Position numbers and translations under genes: made by a program. A stretch of 21,523 nt of DNA. Source: a virus. Positions 16,996 through 21,523 of this stretch are shown here, one piece after another; position 1 is the first letter of the stretch; the number at the start of each line of letters is the position of its first letter. The stretch covers positions 1 to 21,523 of IMG/VR virus record IMGVR_UViG_3300045107_000608. One strand, given 5' to 3'. The notes below the pieces were generated by a model. The model was given only the letters and a program-made list of their open reading frames with translations. It was not told where the DNA came from and did no database searches.

Positions 16996-17076
16996 CGGGT
17001 GATGCGCATTCGTCTGTATCGTGTTGTGGAGGAGCCGCTGCTGAGTCTACCGGGAATAGTTCAGCTCTGGAGAAAT

Positions 17077-17092
17077 GCACAACATGTAGTGC
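17077..17092. promoter_or_regulatory. 16-bp near-palindrome, candidate operator of the RHH regulator
   Basis: GCACAACATGTAGTGC pairs in seven of eight positions about its centre. It lies in the 102-base gap between the zinc-ribbon gene stop (17098) and the regulator start (16995). On the minus strand its TTGTGC end could serve as a poor -35 box, with TATTCC 18 bases on as a poor -10. This makes a repressor site overlapping a promoter plausible, but the promoter itself is weakly supported. Confidence 0.45.
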
Positions 17093-17097
17093 TTCGG

Positions 17098-17274
17098 CTA
17101 CTTCCGGAGCACGATCTTCCGCGGATTGATGAGGCTCTCGTAGGTCGTCCACCGGTGGTTGCACGCTCGGCACGCGTGACGTCGACGACGGTATCCCTTC
17201 CCGCGCCGGCTATTGACGATGCGCCCGCGCTGCCCGCATCGGCACCGATCCGGGTCGCGCAGCTCGACCATCAT
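17098..17274 (-). CDS. NrdR-like zinc-ribbon mini-protein
   Basis: 58 residues from ATG 17274, whose ATG overlaps the terminase stop (ATGATGG), so translation is probably coupled. It contains C11-x-C13 and C35-x2-C38 around an Arg-rich segment (NSRRGKGYRRRRHAC), followed by NHRWTTYESL. The order CxC, S-R, G-x-R-R-R-R, CxxC, R-x-T-T-Y-E closely follows the N-terminal zinc ribbon of the NrdR regulator of ribonucleotide reductase. The ATP-cone domain of NrdR is absent, so only the nucleic-acid-binding part remains. An mRNA- or DNA-binding role in the packaging region is possible. Function is not known. Confidence 0.7.
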   Translation of the reverse strand: MMVELRDPDRCRCGQRGRIVNSRRGKGYRRRRHACRACNHRWTTYESLINPRKIVLRK

Positions 17275-19181
17275 CGCGAGAGATAGCTGCTCCGCACGAC
17301 ACGGCGCTGGGGCGCCGGGCCGCGTGGCGCCGCAGGTGTGGCCGGCGGCTGACCTGTCGAGGGCGGCGGCTGTGGAGGCGGTGTCGCCTCGAGCGCCGCC
17401 TTCATCACCGCGAGCTTCGGATTCAGCAGCCGCAACGCGCTGATCGCGTACACGGCCATGTCGAGCGCTTCGTTGCGCGGCCGGATCTTCTGCCAAACCT
17501 GCTGCGGGATCCCCTTCGACCACTTCAGCACGAGCCGCTCGCTGGTGAGCTGCGCCGCGAGCTCCTCGTCGCACCAGTCCGCGTGCGGCAGGTGGATGTA
17601 GCCCGGGCCCTTCTCTGTCAGCGCCAGGCGGGAGATCAGCAGCGCCTTCGCAGCGTCGACGCCGATCGTGTACAGCGGCACCTGGCGCTCCTGCCGTCCC
17701 CAGCGCCTCGGCGACGGCGACGACACGATCGGCCGTTGCCCGTCGCGCCCGATGATCGCGTAGACGCGACGAGCGGCCTTTCGCTCCGCGTAGTCGTACA
17801 CGAGCGTCGTGCGGTGACCGCCGGAGTCGATGCACGCCGCGTGAATCAGCAACGTATGCCCGCTCGCGTGCCGGTACGGCGTGTCGAGTAGCTCATCGAG
17901 CATGCGCCATGGGTCCGGCTGTGACGTGTCGCCGGGCAGCGTCTGTCGATCGACCAGCCACGACTCGTCGCCTGGGCCCCAGCCGATGACGAGCGCCTCG
18001 AGTCGGTCGTCCTGGACGTCGACGCCCATCGTCAGGCAGCACGCGCCGGCCGGCACGTCGATGTCGGGCGGATACGCTTCACGCCGCAGCAGCAGCGCGT
18101 GCGGCTCGACGCCTTCGCCGGCTTCGTGCGCGACCGGCTCGCCGAGCGTCGTGTTCTGCCACGTGTGCATCTCGCTCTTATCGCCGGTCTTCTGCTTCTC
18201 ACGAGCCGCGAGGAAGTTGCTGACGATTTCGCTGAGCGAGGACAGCGGCGAGTACGCTTCCCAGAGGTGGAACGAAATGATCGATTTGTCGCGGCGGCCT
18301 GGGTTCGTGGCGCGCCACTCGCCGCGCGACAGGATCGCGACGCGCTCGGCGTCCGTGATGCCGTGGTCGCATTCCGGGCAGTGCAGCCGAGCTGTCAGCG
18401 GATCGGCGTCGGTCCAGCGCACGTTCTTCCACTCGTACGCGTGCATGTGGCCGCACTCCGGACACGGCACGTGGTACCGCCGCTGATCACCTCGCTGGAA
18501 CCAGGTGTGAATCGGGGCGCCCTCGAGCGTCGGCGACGACAGCATCAGGATCCGCCGGCGACGCAGGTACGCCTGCGTGCGCTTCATCGCGACGCGGAGC
18601 GTCGACCCTTCGCCCGGCAGCTCCGGCGGGTACCGGTCCACCTCGTCGAGCACGAGCAGCCGCACGGACCGCGAAGCGAGCGACGCCGCGGAGTTGGCGC
18701 CGCCGATTGAAATGGCGCCGCCGCGGAACGTCTTCGACAGCGTCGTGTTCGTCGCGTTCTTCTGTCGCTTCTTCCCGACCGACGAGCTGAGGATCGGCGA
18801 GGCCTCGATCACCGGCTCGAGGCGATTGCGCGAGAAGTCGATCGCCATCGGATCGACGGTCGGCTCGACGACGAGAATCGGACACGGGTCGTGCGCGATG
18901 TGGTACGCCACGACGTTGATCGCGCACGCAGTCTTACCCCACTGCGACGAACCCATTACGACGACGGTCTGAACGCCTGGCTCGTGGAAAGCGTCGAGGA
19001 TGCCGCGCTGGTAGGGCGCGAACGCCGTCTGCCAATGCGTGCCGGCTAACGGCCCGCTAGTCACGATGATGTGCTCGTCGGAAAACTCGGACACCTTCAG
19101 CTCCGGCGGCGGGGCGAACCCGCCGCGCACCTTCGCGATGAGCGCGCGTGCCGACGACGACGCATCCGTCTCGACGTTCAT
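17271..19181 (-). CDS. terL: Terminase large subunit (GpA family)
   Basis: 636 residues, ATG 19181, overlapping the small-subunit stop (ATGA). The ATPase has a Walker A-type loop GSSQWGKT at residues 77-84 and a Walker B LLVLDE at 175-180. A zinc-binding pair follows (C240-x2-C243 and C268-x2-C271), as in lambda A. The nuclease domain begins near GVDVQDDR at 386-393, with likely metal ligand Asp388 and a second acidic residue in CIDSGGHRT (Asp452). The C-terminal 40 residues are Pro/Gln-rich and probably unstructured. The enzyme cuts concatemeric DNA (cos-type cutting is expected for this family) and pumps it into the prohead through the portal. Family and role are clear, while the cos site itself was not identified. 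Confidence 0.95.
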   Translation of the reverse strand: MNVETDASSSARALIAKVRGGFAPPPELKVSEFSDEHIIVTSGPLAGTHWQTAFAPYQRGILDAFHEPGVQTVVVMGSSQWGKTACAINVVAYHIAHDPCPILVVEPTVDPMAIDFSRNRLEPVIEASPILSSSVGKKRQKNATNTTLSKTFRGGAISIGGANSAASLASRSVRLLVLDEVDRYPPELPGEGSTLRVAMKRTQAYLRRRRILMLSSPTLEGAPIHTWFQRGDQRRYHVPCPECGHMHAYEWKNVRWTDADPLTARLHCPECDHGITDAERVAILSRGEWRATNPGRRDKSIISFHLWEAYSPLSSLSEIVSNFLAAREKQKTGDKSEMHTWQNTTLGEPVAHEAGEGVEPHALLLRREAYPPDIDVPAGACCLTMGVDVQDDRLEALVIGWGPGDESWLVDRQTLPGDTSQPDPWRMLDELLDTPYRHASGHTLLIHAACIDSGGHRTTLVYDYAERKAARRVYAIIGRDGQRPIVSSPSPRRWGRQERQVPLYTIGVDAAKALLISRLALTEKGPGYIHLPHADWCDEELAAQLTSERLVLKWSKGIPQQVWQKIRPRNEALDMAVYAISALRLLNPKLAVMKAALEATPPPQPPPSTGQPPATPAAPRGPAPQRRVVRSSYLSR

Positions 19182-19774
19182 CCCGCTGGCGTCGGCGCTG
19201 TAGTGTCCGGCTTTAGCCGGACCTCCGGGATTGGTCGGTCAGGGCTCGCGAGCTCGCGCAAAACGTCATGGACCGCGTTCTGGAGCAGCTCCTCGACGCC
19301 CGCGATACCTTCGGTCATCGCGACGCGGCAGACTTGCTCGGCAAGCGTGGTCGGCATCGCGAGCAGCAGGGTCCGCACGGCCGCCACTTCAGCTGCCCAG
19401 GACTTTTCAACCTCGTCGCGCGGCAGCAGGTCGCGCCGGCGGATCTCGAGCGCCTGCTCCGCCAGGAGGGCCTGAGCCCGCTCGCGTCTGGCGCGCTCGC
19501 GCAGCAGGTCCGTCGCCTCGCCCTTCTGTGCTGCGGCATTGCGCGCGGCGAGCCATTGCTGGGCCGCTGCCGGGTCATACAGCGACGGCCGTCCGCCGCG
19601 GCCGCGATCCGCGACCGGCAGCCCCTGCTCCAGCCATTTCGCGATGGTCCGCGGGTCGCACCCGAGTTTCTCCGCGAGCTCGGTACGCGTCACAAGCCCG
19701 CGCTTACCGGCCGTGCGGCTGCGGGTCGCCCGCTTACCCGTGCGTCGTTTGGTGACCTTCGATGCCCGTTTCAA
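19178..19774 (-). CDS. terS: Terminase small subunit (Nu1-like)
   Basis: 198 residues. The start is TTG 19774, since an in-frame TAA lies a few codons upstream and no ATG is available near the N-terminus; GTG at residue 28 is an alternative. A very basic N-terminal tail precedes a winged helix-turn-helix (LVTRTELAEKLGCDPRTIAKW, about 27-47) with a RGRGGRPSLYD wing. A long helical region rich in Arg/Ala/Glu (about 75-135) likely drives oligomerisation. It binds cos DNA and recruits the large subunit, with which it overlaps by four bases. The last 13 residues (VRLKPDTTAPTPA) come from a palindromic repeat element at 19205-19222 and look like an acquired tail. Confidence 0.85.
   Translation of the reverse strand: MKRASKVTKRRTGKRATRSRTAGKRGLVTRTELAEKLGCDPRTIAKWLEQGLPVADRGRGGRPSLYDPAAAQQWLAARNAAAQKGEATDLLRERARRERAQALLAEQALEIRRRDLLPRDEVEKSWAAEVAAVRTLLLAMPTTLAEQVCRVAMTEGIAGVEELLQNAVHDVLRELASPDRPIPEVRLKPDTTAPTPAG
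19205..19222. repeat. 18-bp palindromic repeat inside terminase small subunit gene
   Basis: GTCCGGCTTTAGCCGGAC is a near-perfect inverted repeat (GTCCGGCT / AGCCGGAC). A second copy with one base changed lies at 20018-20035. On the minus strand it encodes V-R-L-K-P-D, followed here by T-T. I recall this element and its peptide as highly repeated in Acidobacteriota genomes, which I could not check here. Confidence 0.7.
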
Positions 19775-19898
19775 CGATGCCCAATGCCCTTAAATGTCGT
19801 GCAAAAACCTGCGGGATTTTTGCGCCCCCGTTTGCCCGCTTTCGCTGCGACTCGCCAGGGACCCCCGATTTCAACGACTCGCGTCGCTCGCCCATCAT
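19734..19898 (-). CDS. Possible small protein upstream of terminase
   Basis: A 54-codon frame starting at ATG 19898, which overlaps the stop of the upstream zinc-binding gene (ATGATGG, the same arrangement as elsewhere in this operon), and ending at TAA 19734 inside the terminase small-subunit start. The product is basic (MMGERRESLKSGVPGESQRK) and matches no family I know. Its third-codon GC is lower than in neighbours, so coding status is doubtful. Its main support is the stop/start overlap and the need to fill the gap. Alternatively this 120-base gap is a packaging or regulatory region. Confidence 0.3.
   Translation of the reverse strand: MMGERRESLKSGVPGESQRKRANGGAKIPQVFARHLRALGIVETGIEGHQTTHG
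19801..19823. promoter_or_regulatory. AT-stem inverted repeat upstream of terminase small subunit
   Basis: GCAAAAA (19801-19807) and TTTTTGC (19817-19823) are exact inverted repeats around a nine-base GC-rich loop, close to the small terminase start. Flanking TTTCAACGA copies at 19769-19777 and 19869-19877 are exactly 100 bases apart. It could be a weak bidirectional terminator or part of a terminase binding (cosB-like) region. Confidence 0.3.
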
Positions 19899-20692
19899 TC
19901 CCGCACGTTCCCGTCGACGAACCGCGCCATCCGCGATTGGCCCATCTGCTCTTGCCTGGAGGTGACTTCGGTCTGCAGTTCATCGCGGCTCTTCCCGACC
20001 CACCAGCTCGGTTCTCGGTCCGGCTTCAGCCGGACACTCGATGGACGTTCGAGCGGCTGCCGAAGCGGCGCGCTTGTTTTTGGCTCGACTGACGGTATCG
20101 TCATGTCCGCGGGTCGATCGTGCTCGGCGTCGACCGAGAGCTGGCCGCTGTCAGTGACAGGCGCGGCGGCTACCGGTTCGCTCGGCTTCTGTTCAGGCGG
20201 AGACGGGCGCGGCTGGACGCATGCCTGGCGAGGCGCCGATACGGTGCGTAGATAGCACTTCCGAGAACAGAACCGGCCGGCGGATCCGGGTGCTGGAATG
20301 CACCGCTCGCCGCACCGCTCACAGATCCGCTGATGTTCCTCGAGGCGATCTGTAGCCACCCCGCGCCGGTGCGCGAGGTGCTCCACCGACCGATGCGGGC
20401 TCGTCGCCGTGCAGGTCGGGCACATGCGCTGCCTGGGACTGGTGCGGATGAACGGCTTGTCGCAGACCGGGCAGGGCCTCATCGGCACGTCAGGCGCCGG
20501 TGGCGCTGGCGTCGCTGGTTCGACCGGCACGGCTGAAGCCTTCACGTCATTCGGCACTGGCACGCCGAGCAGCTTTCGAATCTCGGCCAGGTCGCCATCG
20601 ATCTTGGCGAGCTCCGCCAGAAGCGCCTCTTTCCGCGCCATCGCGGATCGCACGGCTCCGAGCAGGTCGAGGGCTTCCATCTCTGCGCTCAT
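19895..20692 (-). CDS. Hypothetical coiled-coil protein with two Cys4 zinc motifs
   Basis: 265 residues from ATG 20692, which overlaps the upstream stop (ATGA). The open frame extends further upstream, but only within that neighbour. The N-terminus (about 1-45; MARKEALLAELAKIDGDLAE) is a coiled coil. After a Pro/Ala linker come CPVCDKPF...RMCPTC (about 75-95) and CERCGERC...FCSRKC (about 123-146), two likely zinc knuckles or ribbons. A Pro-rich region follows, with a VRLKPD segment encoded by a repeat element, then WWVGKSRDELQTEVTSRQE. The family is not recognised. Position just before the terminase and the Cys4 motifs suggest nucleic-acid binding, possibly linked to HNH-like or packaging functions, though no HNH catalytic motif is visible. 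Confidence 0.65.
   Translation of the reverse strand: MSAEMEALDLLGAVRSAMARKEALLAELAKIDGDLAEIRKLLGVPVPNDVKASAVPVEPATPAPPAPDVPMRPCPVCDKPFIRTSPRQRMCPTCTATSPHRSVEHLAHRRGVATDRLEEHQRICERCGERCIPAPGSAGRFCSRKCYLRTVSAPRQACVQPRPSPPEQKPSEPVAAAPVTDSGQLSVDAEHDRPADMTIPSVEPKTSAPLRQPLERPSSVRLKPDREPSWWVGKSRDELQTEVTSRQEQMGQSRMARFVDGNVRE
20018..20035. repeat. Second copy of the 18-bp palindromic repeat
   Basis: GTCCGGCTTCAGCCGGAC differs from the copy at 19205-19222 by one base in the loop. It encodes V-R-L-K-P-D in frame within the zinc-motif gene. Confidence 0.7.
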
Positions 20693-21480
20693 TGTTCCGG
20701 GTCGGACGGGGCGTGGCTCCCGCTGGCTCTTGCTGGATCGAATGTCGCGGTTTTGTCTTGGTTCAGCGGGAGCGGCAGATCCGGCCGATGCTCCCCGCCG
20801 AGGCCCGGCCGAATCAGCGTTCGGGCATGGTGCGCGAGCTGTTGGACTTCCTGGCAGCAGGCGCGCTCCAGGAGCCAGCGCAATGTCGTGTCGAGATCCA
20901 CCGGGAGCGCCGGTAATTCCGCTGCGTCGTTGCCTTGACTGCGAGCGCGACACTCCGGACAGGGATCAGAAAGGTCCGGCCGTCCCTCGCCGCTGAGGAG
21001 GGATCGCTCCTTCAAGCACCACCAGCAGCGACCGTTCTTCACGCTCATCGGATCGTCGCAGTGATGACAACTCGTGAGCGCAGCTTCGGTTTTGCCGCAG
21101 ATGCGACAGATTTCATAGTGGGCGAAGTCGTGTTTGTGCTGCGGCGGTTCCCAGCCGAGGAGGGCTCCTACTCCGTCCGTCGTGGATTCACGGCTTTCGG
21201 ATCCTGCTCGCTCAGAATCGCGTAAATCTTTTCGTACGTCCGGTTGTAGTGGTGACTCTCCTGCGGCGGCGGATCGCGCTTGATGTGCTCGCTGATCGCG
21301 GCCATGATGCGCTCGGTCAATTTCGTCGCTGGCGTGTTGGGAAATTCCATCGTTGCTCTCCTGTAAGCCGAGGACGGACGGCTCGGCACCCTTGGATTCT
21401 TTCAACGCGATTTCGAGCAGCCGCTTGATCTGCTCCACCTCGGTCATTCCCGCTTCGATATGACGCACGATGGCCGTCAC
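20689..21480 (-). CDS. Hypothetical Cys-rich zinc-binding protein, boundaries uncertain
   Basis: A 263-codon frame opening at GTG 21480 (ATG 21447 is an alternative) and ending at TGA 20689, which overlaps the next start. The first about 42 residues (MTEVEQIKRLLEIALKES) look coding. Residues about 43-105 overlap a second, better-looking small gene at 21168-21350 and read like shadow sequence. From about residue 105 coding quality returns with CRICGKTE, SCHHCDD, RCWWCLKE and later DPCPECRA, four CxxC pairs that suggest zinc ribbons. No ATG, GTG or TTG lies between the small gene's stop and these Cys pairs, so they must be translated from upstream. Either the small gene is nested in a longer gene, or the region contains frame changes. 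Family not recognised. Confidence 0.55.
   Translation of the reverse strand: MTAIVRHIEAGMTEVEQIKRLLEIALKESKGAEPSVLGLQESNDGISQHASDEIDRAHHGRDQRAHQARSAAAGESPLQPDVRKDLRDSERAGSESRESTTDGVGALLGWEPPQHKHDFAHYEICRICGKTEAALTSCHHCDDPMSVKNGRCWWCLKERSLLSGEGRPDLSDPCPECRARSQGNDAAELPALPVDLDTTLRWLLERACCQEVQQLAHHARTLIRPGLGGEHRPDLPLPLNQDKTATFDPARASGSHAPSDPEQ
21168..21350 (-). CDS. Small hypothetical protein nested in a longer frame
   Basis: 60 residues from ATG 21350 (MEFPNTPATKLTERIMAAIS), with a strong AGGAGAG ribosome binding site about 5 bases upstream, to TAG 21168. It has good GC3 codon bias, unlike the overlapping frame over the same bases. The sequence is helical (RTYEKIYAILSEQD) and charged. I do not recognise the family. 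It lies wholly within the 20689-21480 frame, shifted by one base. It is the most convincing coding frame in these 183 bases. Confidence 0.6.
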   Translation of the reverse strand: MEFPNTPATKLTERIMAAISEHIKRDPPPQESHHYNRTYEKIYAILSEQDPKAVNPRRTE

Positions 21481-21496
21481 GCCGTTGCGAAGCGGG

Positions 21497-21523
21497 AATC
21501 ATATGATTGTCAAATCACATGAT
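21497..21523 (-). promoter_or_regulatory. Tandem AT-rich repeats and possible -10 box upstream of the first gene
   Basis: AATCATATGAT (21497-21507) and AATCACATGAT (21513-21523) are direct repeats spaced 16 bases and each nearly palindromic. On the minus strand a TATGAT lies at 21503-21498, about 20 bases before the GTG at 21480. This AT-rich patch in GC-rich sequence may be a promoter with paired operator sites. Any -35 box would lie at or beyond the window edge. Confidence 0.4.

Noticed and set aside
1-21523. CRISPR array, tRNA genes, integrase, attachment site or insertion sequence
   Set aside because: No regularly spaced repeats, cloverleaf-like sequence, recombinase motifs or terminal inverted repeats were seen on either strand.
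21513-21523. TTGACA at the right edge on the minus strand as a -35 box
   Set aside because: The only good -10 (TATGAT) lies four bases away, and no reasonable -10 is present at 16-18 bases.

Overview
The window is a high-GC stretch of the structural (late) region of a tailed, siphovirus-type phage or prophage. Every convincing gene is on the minus strand, so transcription runs from high to low coordinates. Genes are packed tightly: many overlap by 1-4 bases (stop/start overlaps) and no gene-free gap exceeds about 150 bases. No integrase, lysis, replication or tRNA gene is visible, so temperate versus virulent cannot be decided here.

Layout in transcription order: a right-edge regulatory stretch (21497-21523); two Cys-rich probable zinc-binding proteins plus a small nested gene (19895-21480); a short region with inverted and direct repeats (about 19770-19900); small terminase (19178-19774) and GpA-type large terminase (17271-19181); an NrdR-like zinc-ribbon mini-protein (17098-17274); a ribbon-helix-helix regulator with a palindromic candidate operator upstream (16774-17092); gpW-like head completion protein, GpB-type portal, ClpP-fold prohead protease with a scaffold-like C-terminus, a D-like decoration protein carrying an unexpected membrane-type N-terminus, GpE-type major capsid protein, FII-like connector, Z-like and U-like tail-end proteins, a 68-residue unknown, tail tube, tail-assembly chaperone with a -1 frameshift product, tape measure, a distal-tail-like protein, and a very long tail-tip protein that runs off the left edge (at least 1269 codons).

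From terminase to tape measure the order matches phage lambda (Nu1-A-W-B-C-D-E-FII-Z-U-V-G/GT-H). The tail tip does not: there is no lambda M-L-K-I-J set, but a distal-tail-like protein and a large repeat-containing hub/fibre protein. Together the genes package DNA through the portal, build and mature the capsid, and assemble a long flexible tail whose length is set by the tape measure.

Host clue: two copies of an 18-bp palindromic repeat (core GTCCGGCTNNAGCCGGAC) lie inside coding genes and encode V-R-L-K-P-D. From memory, this motif is very common in Acidobacteriota (Vicinamibacteria-type) genomes, which together with the GC content suggests such a host. This is an inference and no search was run.

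Most notable points: the frameshift chaperone on a 9-A run, the membrane-decoration protein fusion, three tandem modules in the tail-tip protein, the regulator with palindrome inside the head operon, the cluster of small Cys4 proteins around the terminase, and host-type repeats inside phage coding sequence.
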